NCBI GenBank assembly: GCA_003604975.1 | Contig: QZIR01000012.1 | Span: forward strand, 36,710-100,709 | Source of the DNA: Desulforudis sp. | GTDB taxonomy: Bacteria > Bacillota > Desulfotomaculia > Desulfotomaculales > Desulforudaceae | Direction of reading: 5' to 3' | DNA length: 64,000 bases | Shown: positions 1 to 7,773 of the stretch, piece by piece | Position numbering within the stretch: position 1 is the stretch's first letter | Layout of the letters: the number at the start of each line of letters is the position of its first letter | Notes under the pieces: generated by a model | The model's database searches: none | Seen by the model: only the letters and a program-made list of their open reading frames with translations | Told to the model about the DNA's origin: nothing | Made by a program: the position numbers and the translations under genes

Positions 1-720
1 CTCGCGTACTGAATACTCACCAAAATGGAAGATGGAGGCCGCCAGCGCGGCGCTGGCCCCGCCCTCGGTCAGGCCCTCGGCGATGTGTTCCATCGTGCCG
101 ACCCCGCCCGAGGCGATCACCGGAATCCGCACCGCATCGCTTACCGCCCGGGTGAGCGGGAGGTCATAGCCGTCCTTGGTACCGTCCCGGTCCATGCTGG
201 TAAGCAGGATTTCACCGGCGCCCAGTTCCTCCACCCGCCGGGCCCACTCCAGGCAGTCCACACCGGTGGGGGTGCGTCCGCCATGGACGTACACTTCCCA
301 GCGTCCAGGGCCGACCTGCTTGGCGTCAATGGCCACCACGATGCACTGGCTGCCGAATTTCTCGGCGGATTCAGCAATCAGGTTCGGGTTCTTCACGGCG
401 GCGGTATTCATCCCGATCTTGTCGGCCCCCGCCGAAAGGATGGTTCGGATGTCATCCACGGAGCGGATACCGCCGCCCACACAAAACGGGATGAACACTT
501 TCTCGGCGGTCCGCCGCACCATGTCCACAACGATGTCCCGCTGCTCATGCGAGGCTGTAATATCCAGGAAGACCACCTCGTCGGCGCCCTCCCGGTCGTA
601 CATCGCGGCCAACTCAACCGGGTCACCGGCGTCACGCAGGTTGACGAAGTTTACACCTTTAACCACCCGGCCCTTGTTCACGTCAAGGCAGGGAATAATC
701 CGCTTGGCAAGCACTGGCAT
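1..720 (-). CDS. hisF: Imidazole glycerol phosphate synthase cyclase subunit, 3' end cut by window edge
   Basis: Cyclase half of IGP synthase. It takes ammonia from HisH and converts PRFAR to imidazole glycerol phosphate and AICAR. The ATG is at 720-718 and 240 codons are visible, ending in GEYSVRE, so only about a dozen C-terminal residues are missing (family about 253 aa). Seen: the N-terminal [15 protein letters not shown] with the first catalytic Asp, VVAIDAK with the second, and the phosphate-binding VIASGGVGT and [14 protein letters not shown] segments of the (beta/alpha)8 barrel. It is the last visible gene of a minus-strand his operon, 147 nt below hisA. Confidence 0.97.
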   Translation of the reverse strand, partial: MPVLAKRIIPCLDVNKGRVVKGVNFVNLRDAGDPVELAAMYDREGADEVVFLDITASHEQRDIVVDMVRRTAEKVFIPFCVGGGIRSVDDIRTILSAGADKIGMNTAAVKNPNLIAESAEKFGSQCIVVAIDAKQVGPGRWEVYVHGGRTPTGVDCLEWARRVEELGAGEILLTSMDRDGTKDGYDLPLTRAVSDAVRIPVIASGGVGTMEHIAEGLTEGGASAALAASIFHFGEYSVRE

Positions 721-764
721 CATCCTTCAATACTTTTTTCCTTCAAATTACTCAAGGCAGGTCC

Positions 765-800
765 GGGTTTACCCCCGGACTCAGGTGCTCCGCTTCGACC
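765..800 (+). repeat. 36-bp intergenic repeat, copy 1 (inverted relative to 2438-2473)
   Basis: This segment between hisA and hisF starts GGGTTTACCCCC and ends GGTGCTCCGCTTCGACC. It recurs on the opposite strand at 2438-2473 in the hisH-hisB gap with two substitutions and one indel. Its left side forms a short hairpin with flanking bases (GTCCGGG 761-767 with CCCGGAC 774-780). Function is unknown; it may be a small interspersed palindromic element. Confidence 0.6.
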
Positions 801-867
801 TTTAAGATCCGCAATTCGCCGGGTGGCAAACCCCAGACCCGCCTCAGCGCTGAATTAGTCTTAGGGC

Positions 868-1584
868 CTAAATCCCCAGGGCTTCGGCAAGCGTAAAGCT
901 GCCGGCGTAAAAGGCCTTGCCCACGATCGCCGCCTCTACCCCAATCGGCTCCAATTCCTTCAGGCGGCACAGGTCTTCCAGGCTTGACACCCCACCGGAG
1001 GCAATCACCTTCAGCCCGGTGTGGCGGCAGACTTCTTCGATGGCTTCGAAGTTTGGCCCCTCAAGCGTTCCGTCCCGCCGGATGTCGGTAAACACCACCC
1101 GCCGGACACCGATACCCTCGGCCTCGCGCAGGAAATCCAGGCCGTCACGGGCCGCCGTCTCCTTCCAGCCGCTTACGCAGACCTTGCCGTCCTTACAGTC
1201 CAGGCCGAGCACAATCCGCTCCCCATACTTCGTCACCGCCTGGCGTAGAAGACCGGGATCGGTCACAGCCGCCGTCCCCAGCACCACCCGGCTCACGCCC
1301 ACAGCCAGGTACTCTTCAATCGTTTCTGTGTTCCGGATACCGCCGCCCAGCTGTACCGGGATGCCGATAGCAGAAGTAATCGCCTGTACCACAGCCTTAT
1401 TCTGCGGTGATCCACCGAAGGCCCCGTCCAGGTCCACGACGTGCAGCATCTTGGCGCCCTGCGCCTCCCAGCTCCGGGCTACGGCCATGGGGTCGTTGCT
1501 GTAAACCGTCTCCATATCAGCCCGTCCCTGAAACAGGCGCACGCATCGGCCCTGGCGCAGGTCAATGGCCGGAAGAATCAGCAT
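868..1584 (-). CDS. hisA: Phosphoribosyl-ProFAR isomerase HisA
   Basis: Converts ProFAR to PRFAR, the step before HisHF. It is a (beta/alpha)8 protein of 238 aa, usual for the family. Seen: MLILPAIDLRQGRCVRLFQG with the catalytic Asp near residue 8, LGGGIRN in the first phosphate loop, VLGLDCKDG with the second acidic residue, and VIASGGVSS in the second phosphate loop. I start at the ATG at 1584, preceded by GTGGGTGGC; a GTG four codons upstream (1596) is the alternative. The start overlaps the hisH stop region by 7 nt, which implies translational coupling. Confidence 0.97.
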   Translation of the reverse strand: MLILPAIDLRQGRCVRLFQGRADMETVYSNDPMAVARSWEAQGAKMLHVVDLDGAFGGSPQNKAVVQAITSAIGIPVQLGGGIRNTETIEEYLAVGVSRVVLGTAAVTDPGLLRQAVTKYGERIVLGLDCKDGKVCVSGWKETAARDGLDFLREAEGIGVRRVVFTDIRRDGTLEGPNFEAIEEVCRHTGLKVIASGGVSSLEDLCRLKELEPIGVEAAIVGKAFYAGSFTLAEALGI

Positions 1585-2201
1585 TTTGCCACCCACTTAC
1601 CAAAGTTGTTGAGGATGTTTAACCCGAGTTTACTACTCTTCTCGGGGTGAAACTGGATTCCGAAGACGTTCTCACGCCCCACAACGGAGGCAAACCGGAT
1701 CCCGTACTCGGTCTCCGCCACGATCACCTCCGGCGTGGACGGGGCCACGAAGTACGAGTGTACAAAATAGAACCGTGCGCCTTCCGTTACCCCGTCCAGG
1801 AGCGGTACCGGCTGCCGGATTTCAATCTCGTTCCAACCCATGTGCGGCACGATCAGGCCGGGCGGCAACCGGCGGACTGTTCCCGGAAACACCCCCAGCC
1901 CCGTGGTCAAGCCAAACTCCTCGCTGTGCTCAAACAGCAACTGCTGGCCGAGGCAAATCCCCAGGAAAGGCTTGCCCTCGTCGATGGCCCGGTAAATGGC
2001 GTCCACCATCCCGGCCTCGCGCAGGTTGCGCATGGCGTCGGCAAAGGCTCCGACGCCGGGTAGGATCACCCCGTCCGCCCGGTCCACCCCTTCCGGGTCG
2101 CCGACAATCTCGGCCTGCCAGCCGACTGTCTCCAGGCCCTTCTGCACGCTGCGCAGGTTGCCCATCCCATAGTCAATAATGGCGATATACAAGTTTGTCA
2201 C
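1578..2201 (-). CDS. hisH: IGP synthase glutamine amidotransferase subunit HisH
   Basis: Class I glutamine amidotransferase that hydrolyses glutamine and channels ammonia to HisF. It has 207 aa. Seen: IAIIDYGMGNLRSVQKGLE at the N terminus, the oxyanion segment GVILPGVGAF, the nucleophile elbow GICLGQQLLF with the catalytic Cys, and GIQFHPEKSS with the catalytic His/Glu pair near the C terminus. The GTG start at 2201 has only a weak GGATAG upstream; a TTG three codons in is the alternative. It overlaps hisA by 7 nt. A 296-nt gap separates it from hisB upstream, unusual inside this otherwise tight operon. Confidence 0.97.
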   Translation of the reverse strand: MTNLYIAIIDYGMGNLRSVQKGLETVGWQAEIVGDPEGVDRADGVILPGVGAFADAMRNLREAGMVDAIYRAIDEGKPFLGICLGQQLLFEHSEEFGLTTGLGVFPGTVRRLPPGLIVPHMGWNEIEIRQPVPLLDGVTEGARFYFVHSYFVAPSTPEVIVAETEYGIRFASVVGRENVFGIQFHPEKSSKLGLNILNNFGKWVAKC

Positions 2202-2497
2202 CTATCCAGTCGTAGTAATGCAAGGGTACAGGCGGGACTGGGTTTACCTAACCGGCGACTTGCGTAGCTTCAGGAAACCGTTCTTAACGACGGTGAGGCT
2301 TGCGTGGCCGTCGACGAGGACGTTCGCGGGCGCTTCCGCTTCAAAACTGATCCAGACCGCGACAGCGTCCACTCGGCAAAAGGCGGCCGCGAACAATCCA
2401 CAGGAGACGTAGCCACGCACCGAACCTAGTTTAGAACGGTCGAAGCGGAGCACCGGAGCCGGGGGGTAAACCCAGTGCCGTATGGTTCTATAGCGAC
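2202..2497. other. Intergenic gap hisB-hisH, no convincing gene
   Basis: This 296-nt gap interrupts the his operon. A 69-codon minus-strand open frame (2244-2453) fills much of it, but it has no recognisable family, no clear ribosome binding site and a composition I do not trust, so I do not call it a gene. The gap carries the second copy of the 36-bp repeat at 2438-2473. No terminator-like hairpin with a T tract is visible. Confidence 0.5.
2438..2473 (-). repeat. 36-bp intergenic repeat, copy 2
   Basis: Read on the minus strand this segment runs GGGTTTACC to GCTTCGACC and matches 765-800 closely. The two copies lie in opposite orientation about 1.6 kb apart and flank hisA-hisH, so they could pair or recombine to invert that segment. 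That is inference only. Confidence 0.6.
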
Positions 2498-3082
2498 TCA
2501 GTTTATAACCCCTTTGGTGGACGGAATTCCCTTCCCCTGGTTGACCGCCACGGCGTCACCCAGCGCCCGGCCCAGGCCCTTGAACACCGCCTCGATGATG
2601 TGGTGAGTATTCCGGCCAGCCAGCACGCGCACGTGCAGGTTAAAGCGGCCATTCATCGCCAGGGCCTGCAGGAACTCCGGCACCAGTTCGGTCTCAAAGC
2701 CTCCGAGGCGCTCTGTCCGCAGCTGCCCGTCAAAGACCATGAAACCGCGCCCGCTGAGGTCGATGGCTACCAGTACTAGGGCCTCGTCCATCGGGATCAG
2801 CGCATGCCCGAACCGGCGGATGTCTTCCTTGGTCCCGAGAGCCCGGACCAGCGCCTCACCCAGGCAGATACCGATGTCTTCAACGGTATGGTGGGCATCT
2901 ACCTGAAGATCCCCCTGGGCGTCTAAGGTCAGGTCAAACCCGCTGAACTTAGCCATCAGGGTTAACATGTGCTCCATGAAGGGTACTCCGGTATCCAGGC
3001 GGCAGCCACCGGTCCCATCCACGTCCAGGGTTAGCCTGATGTCGGTCTCCCCGGTTTGTCGCTGAATCTCCGCCTTGCGCAT
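2498..3082 (-). CDS. hisB: Imidazoleglycerol-phosphate dehydratase HisB
   Basis: Dehydrates IGP to imidazole acetol phosphate; a Mn-dependent monofunctional enzyme of 194 aa, the usual length without the phosphatase domain. Seen: LDTGVPFMEHML, DAHHTVEDIGICLGEAL and RNTHHIIEAVFKGLGRAL, the three His/Glu-rich metal-binding segments, and RFGHALIPMDEAL. I start at the ATG at 3082 (MRKAEIQRQTGETD), which follows GGAGGTG by 8 nt; the open frame continues upstream to 3136 but that stretch has no family match. It lies between hisC and hisH. Confidence 0.97.
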   Translation of the reverse strand: MRKAEIQRQTGETDIRLTLDVDGTGGCRLDTGVPFMEHMLTLMAKFSGFDLTLDAQGDLQVDAHHTVEDIGICLGEALVRALGTKEDIRRFGHALIPMDEALVLVAIDLSGRGFMVFDGQLRTERLGGFETELVPEFLQALAMNGRFNLHVRVLAGRNTHHIIEAVFKGLGRALGDAVAVNQGKGIPSTKGVIN

Positions 3083-3193
3083 ACATCTGCACCTCCATAA
3101 GGTTCGGCTTCTCAATACACACAGCCTTTTTCCCAAATTTTATCGAGTTATTAAAAATATTAAAGGTTTGACCCCAAGGCTTCGACCGAAAAC

Positions 3194-4273
3194 TTAAAAA
3201 CTTAAGCCTGACCCCAGTACTTCTTCCAAGGATTCGAGAAACTTGGTGTTTTCCTCCGGTCGCCCGAACGACACCCGTAGGCAGCGCTCCAGTCCGGGAC
3301 CGCCCAGGTCGCGGATCAGCACCCCGCGGGCCAGCAGTCCCTGGTAGACAGTCTGTGCGTCAAGCGGCGTCCAGAACAGGACATAGTTCGCTTCGGTCGG
3401 GTAGGCCTCGACCCCGGGGAGCAGGCGCAGCCGCTCATACAAGGCGGCGCCATCCCGCATCAGCACCTCGATCTGCGGTGCAAACAAAGACCGGTTCTCC
3501 AGGACCGTTCTGGCGGCAAGCTGTGCAAAAGCGTCGACGTTGAAGGGCTGTTTCACCCGCCACACAGCGTCAATCACGTCCGGATGCGCCAGCATGTAGC
3601 CCACCCGTAGTCCGGCCAGGCCGAAGGCCTTGGAAAAGGTACGCAGCACCACCAGGTTCGGATAACGCCCAAGCAGCGAAACGCTACTTTTACCGCAGAA
3701 CTCGAAGTAGGCCTCATCAAGGACCACGATCCCGTCGAACCCGGTCAGAACCTGCTCGACGGTCTCCGGCGGGATGGTGTTGCCCGACGGATTGTTGGGG
3801 GAGCACAGCACCATTACCTTCGCCGGGACCTCCTGCGCAGCCTGGAGCAACCGTTCCGGATCCACAGCGAAATCTGGATCCCGGTTCACCGCCACCGGCT
3901 CCGCACCGGCGATCACCGTATGAATCCGGTACATCCCGAAAGTCGGCGTGGCGATCAACACCCGCCCGCCAACCGCGAAAGTCAGAAACAGGTTCAGGAT
4001 CAGTTCATCCGAACCGTTTCCCACAAAGACATTCTCCGCAGACAAACCGGTGTAGGCGGCGATGGCCTCGCGCAGTTCCCGGGCCTCGGCGTCGGGATAA
4101 CGCACAAAGGTCTGGCCGTCCACCCGCTCGAAAATGCCGGTGAGCAACTCGGGTGGAAAATCATAAGGATTCTCGTTGGCGTCCAGTTTCACAACCCCGG
4201 TGTGAACCGGAACGTGGTAGGGCACCAAGTCCCGCAATACCGGCCGCACCAGCCCGGCAATATCATTCTTCAT
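3194..4273 (-). CDS. hisC: Histidinol-phosphate aminotransferase HisC
   Basis: PLP-dependent class I/II aminotransferase that converts imidazole acetol phosphate to histidinol phosphate. It has 359 aa. Seen: KLDANENPYDFPPEL for substrate binding, GNGSDELI, CSPNNPSGN, VLDEAYFEF with the PLP-contacting Asp and Tyr, and RTFSKAFGLAGLRVGY with the Schiff-base Lys. The ATG at 4273 follows GGAGGAAGGA and overlaps the end of hisD by 11 nt, so the longer open frame upstream is hisD antiphase sequence. A 111-nt gap separates it from hisB. Confidence 0.97.
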   Translation of the reverse strand: MKNDIAGLVRPVLRDLVPYHVPVHTGVVKLDANENPYDFPPELLTGIFERVDGQTFVRYPDAEARELREAIAAYTGLSAENVFVGNGSDELILNLFLTFAVGGRVLIATPTFGMYRIHTVIAGAEPVAVNRDPDFAVDPERLLQAAQEVPAKVMVLCSPNNPSGNTIPPETVEQVLTGFDGIVVLDEAYFEFCGKSSVSLLGRYPNLVVLRTFSKAFGLAGLRVGYMLAHPDVIDAVWRVKQPFNVDAFAQLAARTVLENRSLFAPQIEVLMRDGAALYERLRLLPGVEAYPTEANYVLFWTPLDAQTVYQGLLARGVLIRDLGGPGLERCLRVSFGRPEENTKFLESLEEVLGSGLSF

Positions 4274-5561
4274 CGTTAATTCCTTCCTCCAGGCGCAGTT
4301 GAATGGCCCGGGCGTGGGCCGAAAGTCCCTCCACCTCCGCCAGGTGCACCGCCGCCGGGCCGATCCGGGCGATCCCGTGCCGGTAACAGGATACGACGTT
4401 AATCCGCTTAATAAAAGCGTCCACCCCGAGTGCGGAAAAGAAGCGGGCGGTACCCCCCGTGGGGAGGACGTGGTTGGGACCGGATACGTAATCGCCCAGG
4501 GACACCGGGGCGTAGGGACCCAGAAACACAGTGCCGGCGTTCTTGATCCGGCCGAGCCATTCAAAGGGGTCCCGCACCATCAGCTCCAAGTGCTCCGGGG
4601 CATAACGGTTGGCCAGACCCACGGCTTCGTCCAGGTCGCGCGTGATCACGATCATCGCCCCGTCCTTCAGGGCCTGGTCCAGCAACTCGCGCCGCCCGAG
4701 TGTGGCGAGCTGTCTTTTGACCTCATCCCGTACCAAACCCGCGAGTTCCCAACTTGGCGTCAGGAGCACGGCCTGGGCGCGGATATCGTGTTCAGCCTGG
4801 GAGAGGATGTCGGCGGCCACGTAAACCGGATTGGCCTCACCATCGGCGATGATCAGCACCTCGGACGGCCCGGCCAGCATGTCGATGTCCACCTGGCCGA
4901 AGACCTGCTGTTTGGCCAGCGTCACGTAAATGTTCCCCGGCCCGGTAATCTTGTCGACCTTGCGGATGGTTTCCGTGCCGTAGGCCAGCGCGGCGATCGC
5001 CTGAGCTCCGCCGACACGGTAGATCTCCGTGATTCCCGCTTCGGCGGCCGCCACCAGCGTATACGGGCTGATCCTGCCCCCCGCCGAAGGTGGCGTCACC
5101 ATTACAATCTCTTTGACCCTAGCAACCGCAGCCGGGACACCGTTCATCAGGACAGATGAGGGGTAAGTCGCCGTCCCGCCGGGCACATAGACCCCGACCC
5201 GTTCCACGGGCCTGATCACCTGGCCCAAGTAGCCCCCGTCCTCCGCATCAAGCCAGGACGGCGGGAGCTGCTTGCGGTGAAAATCGTAGATCCGATCTTT
5301 GGCCAGGCGGATCGCGGCGAGGAACTCGTCCCCCACCATCCGGTAGGCGGCCTTGATTTCCTCTTCACTCACCCGCAGATCGGCGGGCTGGACCGGCGTC
5401 CGGTCAAAGCGCTCGGTAAACGTGCACAGGGCCTCGTCACCGCGCTCCCGCACCGCCGACACAATCTCGTCGACCTGGATCACGATTTCCTCCGGCGCCG
5501 TAAAGTCCCTTTTGATCAACCTGAGGAGTTCGGGGTTGCCGGCTTCGATGGTTCTTATCAA
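4263..5561 (-). CDS. hisD: Histidinol dehydrogenase HisD
   Basis: Zn-dependent, two-step NAD oxidation of histidinol to histidine. It has 432 aa, full length. Seen: GVYVPGGTATYPSSVLMN, RVGGAQAIAALAYGT, the ITGPGNIYV signature, MLAGPSEVLIIAD, SQAEHDIRAQAVLL with the His and Gln ligands, and APEHLELM. The TTG start at 5561 has AGGAAG 8 nt upstream. It is the first visible his gene; hisG and hisZ, which often precede it in Firmicutes, are not in the window. Confidence 0.97.
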   Translation of the reverse strand: MIRTIEAGNPELLRLIKRDFTAPEEIVIQVDEIVSAVRERGDEALCTFTERFDRTPVQPADLRVSEEEIKAAYRMVGDEFLAAIRLAKDRIYDFHRKQLPPSWLDAEDGGYLGQVIRPVERVGVYVPGGTATYPSSVLMNGVPAAVARVKEIVMVTPPSAGGRISPYTLVAAAEAGITEIYRVGGAQAIAALAYGTETIRKVDKITGPGNIYVTLAKQQVFGQVDIDMLAGPSEVLIIADGEANPVYVAADILSQAEHDIRAQAVLLTPSWELAGLVRDEVKRQLATLGRRELLDQALKDGAMIVITRDLDEAVGLANRYAPEHLELMVRDPFEWLGRIKNAGTVFLGPYAPVSLGDYVSGPNHVLPTGGTARFFSALGVDAFIKRINVVSCYRHGIARIGPAAVHLAEVEGLSAHARAIQLRLEEGINDEE

Positions 5562-5805
5562 TGAAGAACTTCCTTTCGCTCAAAGGGAAAAGTGGATTTC
5601 CTGATCACCTGTGGGGACTCAATAATAAGATTATAATACTTTCCTTTAAAACAAAAAACCCCGCAATGACAAGAATGTCCATCCCTAAAGTCCGTTCACC
5701 TGCAATACTGACCGGGCTGCCGGAAAGAATAGCATTGAATTGATCGAATCAACACCGGGCGAAAGAACCGGAATGCATGGCCCTACTCAGATAGGATGAT
5801 GCGGT
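5562..5805. other. Intergenic region before the his operon
   Basis: This 244-nt region lies between hisD (minus) and the acr3 fragment (plus). A minus-strand TATAAT at 5635-5630 is a plausible -10 box for the his operon, about 70 nt before the hisD start, but no good -35 box lies 17 nt away (only a T-run). I see no T-box or histidine leader peptide. Confidence 0.4.
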
Positions 5806-6357
5806 GTGGCGGAAGCTATAAGCTCCGGGGACAGCAGGCTCAAAAAGGGGCGACCGTTGGGGTTCTTTGAAAAGTACCTGACCCTGTGGGTACTGCTCAG
5901 TATGGCCGTCGGCATCGGCCTGGGGGCGCTTCTGCCCCAGACCGCGGAAGTTCTTAACGCGATGTCTATCGCCCAGGTCAACATCCCGATCGCCTTCCTG
6001 CTGTTCGGAATGATGTACCCGATTATGGTACAGATCGATTTCAGCGAGATTGTCCAGGCCTTCCGGAACCCCAAACCGGTAGCGCTTACGCTGATCATTA
6101 ACTGGGGTGTAAAACCCTTTACCATGCTCTTTTTCGCCTGGCTGTTCTTTCACGTTATCTGGGCTCCGTTCTTCACATTCGAAGAAGCCTCTTCATATAT
6201 CGCCGGCCTGATCCTGCTCGGAATCGCCCCGTGTACGGCCATGGTCCTGGTCTTTATGGGCGCCTTTGTCAATCCCGTGCGGAGCGTGTTTTATGGTTCC
6301 GACACGAAAGCCCTTCTCTTCAATGAAGTACCCGTCTCCGGCACAGGGACGGCATAA
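5806..6357 (+). pseudogene. Truncated ACR3-type arsenite transporter, N-terminal half only
   Basis: From the GTG at 5806 the frame encodes the first half of an ACR3 permease. The family is about 350 residues with 10 membrane segments. Seen: [50 protein letters not shown] and GLILLGIAPCTAMVLVF, which holds the conserved TM4 Cys that binds As(III). Homology stops near 6265, and the remaining codons are antisense to the 3' end of the fmdE-like gene on the other strand. TM5-10 are missing. The first 270 bp are about 85% identical to the second damaged copy at 14991, so both derive from one duplicated gene distinct from the intact acr3 at 7774. Confidence 0.85.
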
Positions 6358-6912
6358 GGCCTTTCCTTCACGGTAAACCTCACACCCGTCCCGTACCACA
6401 ATGCCGCAGTGGGTACAGACCGTCTTGGATCGCGTCGGTCCCGGCATCATCGTGGACGTAAGCGGAACTTCCACCCGGTACACATTGAACAACAGCGCTT
6501 CGCTCATAAATGGGTAAGCCCGCAATTCCCGTGCATACGGTTGGGAAATGTCCGGAAACATTCAGGCCGCCAACTCACGCGAATCCTCCCGGGCCACCAC
6601 CCGAACCGCTTTACTGGTCGCCAGGTTTACAAAGGTAGCCGCCATGATTCCATAGTCCCGGTACTTGAGTGAACGACGACCGAGACGGCAGTTGGTGACC
6701 GTCTGGACGGCGTCCGCGGCACAACGATCCATCTCCACAAAAACAATAAGCTTCTTTAGCTGATGCAATTCGTCGGGGTTTTCGAGACCGATGAGTTTTA
6801 GGCCCAGCAGGGCCATACGCACACCGATTATCTGGCCGGGGCAAAGGTGGCCGTGTTCGGCGGCGGAGCGGTTGAGCAGGGTAGTGAAGGAGCGTCCGCC
6901 AGTAGCTGTCAA
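6193..6912 (-). pseudogene. FmdE-family protein interrupted by an in-frame TGA
   Basis: A TTG at 6912, 8 nt after GGAGGTG, opens a frame with the FmdE hallmarks [36 protein letters not shown] and [14 protein letters not shown]. It meets TGA at 6564-6562 and continues in the same frame with PYARELRAYPFM, LFNVYRVEVPL and the C-terminal zinc ribbon CTHCGIVV...CRPC. The TGA stands where relatives have a basic or polar residue, so a CGA to TGA mutation explains it. Beyond about 6320 the frame is only antisense to the acr3 fragment, so its true end has been replaced. FmdE proteins occur with molybdopterin and formylmethanofuran systems; the role here is unknown. Confidence 0.75.
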
Positions 6913-7084
6913 TAGCGCACACCTCCTGATTATAGGAATAAGAATGGTGCATAAACATATTTGGATATCTTCACCTATCCAGCGACAAAACGGGACTTGT
7001 CTGGACCGCCACCCCCTCTTTCTCCGGTAATTGATAGTCTATTAACTAATAATACCACAATCGTGCCAATTTTTGAACAATAAG

Positions 7085-7480
7085 CTACTGTTCGATGCTA
7101 GGAATCCCTTTCTCCCGTCCTTCCAAACGGCGACAGCGTTCACATCCCAAACTATGGTCTTCAGGCTCGACCAAACCTTCCACGGGTTTAACGCACCGAT
7201 CGGCAAAACGCTGGTGATCCCGTAGGAAGTTCTCACGCTCAATGGCGTAAAAAACCCACTTCCCCTCACGCCGATCCCGAATCAATCCCGCCTGCCGTAA
7301 AATCCTCAGGTGGTGAGAAACTGCGGATTGGCTCATGTTAAGAGCATATACCAGTTCACAGACACACTTTTCACCACCGGACAGCAACTGAATGATCCGT
7401 AACCTGGTTTCGTCCGAGAGAGCCTTAAGGTATTCCACCATCGCCCGCAAGGCTGCCACCCCTATTCTATGTATCGACAC
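7085..7480 (-). CDS. arsR: ArsR-family metalloid-responsive repressor
   Basis: Winged-helix repressor of 131 aa from the GTG at 7480, or 118 aa from the ATG at 7442 (MVEYLKALSDETR), which matches family N termini better. Neither start has a strong ribosome binding site. Seen: ALSDETRLRIIQLL, then EKCVCELVYALNMSQSAVSHHL, which combines the CVC metal site with the recognition helix, and the wing RDRREGKWVFYAI. The C-terminal tail adds CVKP and CERC cysteines. It is divergent from the intact acr3, and both promoters have AT-rich candidate operators. As(III) is the likely inducer, by family and context. Confidence 0.9.
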   Translation of the reverse strand: MSIHRIGVAALRAMVEYLKALSDETRLRIIQLLSGGEKCVCELVYALNMSQSAVSHHLRILRQAGLIRDRREGKWVFYAIERENFLRDHQRFADRCVKPVEGLVEPEDHSLGCERCRRLEGREKGIPSIEQ

Positions 7481-7499
7481 ACTCTAATATGTTTGATTC

Positions 7500-7528
7500 A
7501 TTATACGGTTCCTGTTGCCCAGCGTCAA
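7500..7528 (-). promoter_or_regulatory. Promoter for arsR
   Basis: On the minus strand TTGACG (7528-7523) and TATAAT (7505-7500) are separated by 17 nt, a near-consensus housekeeping promoter. Just downstream is TGAATCAAACATATTAG (7500-7484), an AT-rich candidate ArsR site sharing the AATATGTT box with the acr3 promoter region. Confidence 0.75.
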
Positions 7529-7659
7529 ACTCATACAGCGGAGATCCCGCCGTTCAGTCCCGTGGCCGGTAATGCTGGGCGTGAGCAATACAACCCCGCC
7601 ATTTGACAGTCAGCCGTACTGTGCCCTTTTCATTTTCTTTTCGCTGACTAAATGGTAGA

Positions 7660-7688
7660 TTGACAATCAAGAGGTCTTAGCTTATGAT
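7660..7688 (+). promoter_or_regulatory. Promoter for acr3
   Basis: TTGACA (7660-7665) and TATGAT (7683-7688) are 17 nt apart, a good housekeeping promoter 85 nt before the acr3 start. A second TATAAT at 7694-7699 lies too far from this -35 box to pair with it. Confidence 0.7.
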
Positions 7689-7697
7689 CGTGTTATA

Positions 7698-7716
7698 ATA
7701 TTTAAATATGTTGAAC
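7698..7716. promoter_or_regulatory. Candidate ArsR operator (AT palindrome)
   Basis: The perfect palindrome ATATTTAAATAT (7698-7709), followed by GTTGAAC, overlaps the expected transcription start of acr3. The AATATGTT box inside it recurs at 7486-7493 next to the arsR promoter. ArsR/SmtB repressors bind such AT-rich dyads between -10 and the start codon; the assignment is inferred. Confidence 0.45.
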
Positions 7717-7773
7717 TAGCATTGACAGCCTATCCGGCTGTCCGTTTTAGAAAGATAGTGGGAGGAATGACTA

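Noticed and set aside
5562..5805. T-box or attenuator controlling the his operon
   Set aside because: No T-box sequence, His-codon leader peptide or terminator/antiterminator pair is visible.
6562..6564. In-frame TGA of the fmdE-like gene read as selenocysteine
   Set aside because: The column is not a Cys in the family as I know it, and the downstream RNA has only a 5-bp stem with a 12-nt loop lacking G at the start, unlike the three accepted sites. A CGA to TGA mutation is simpler.
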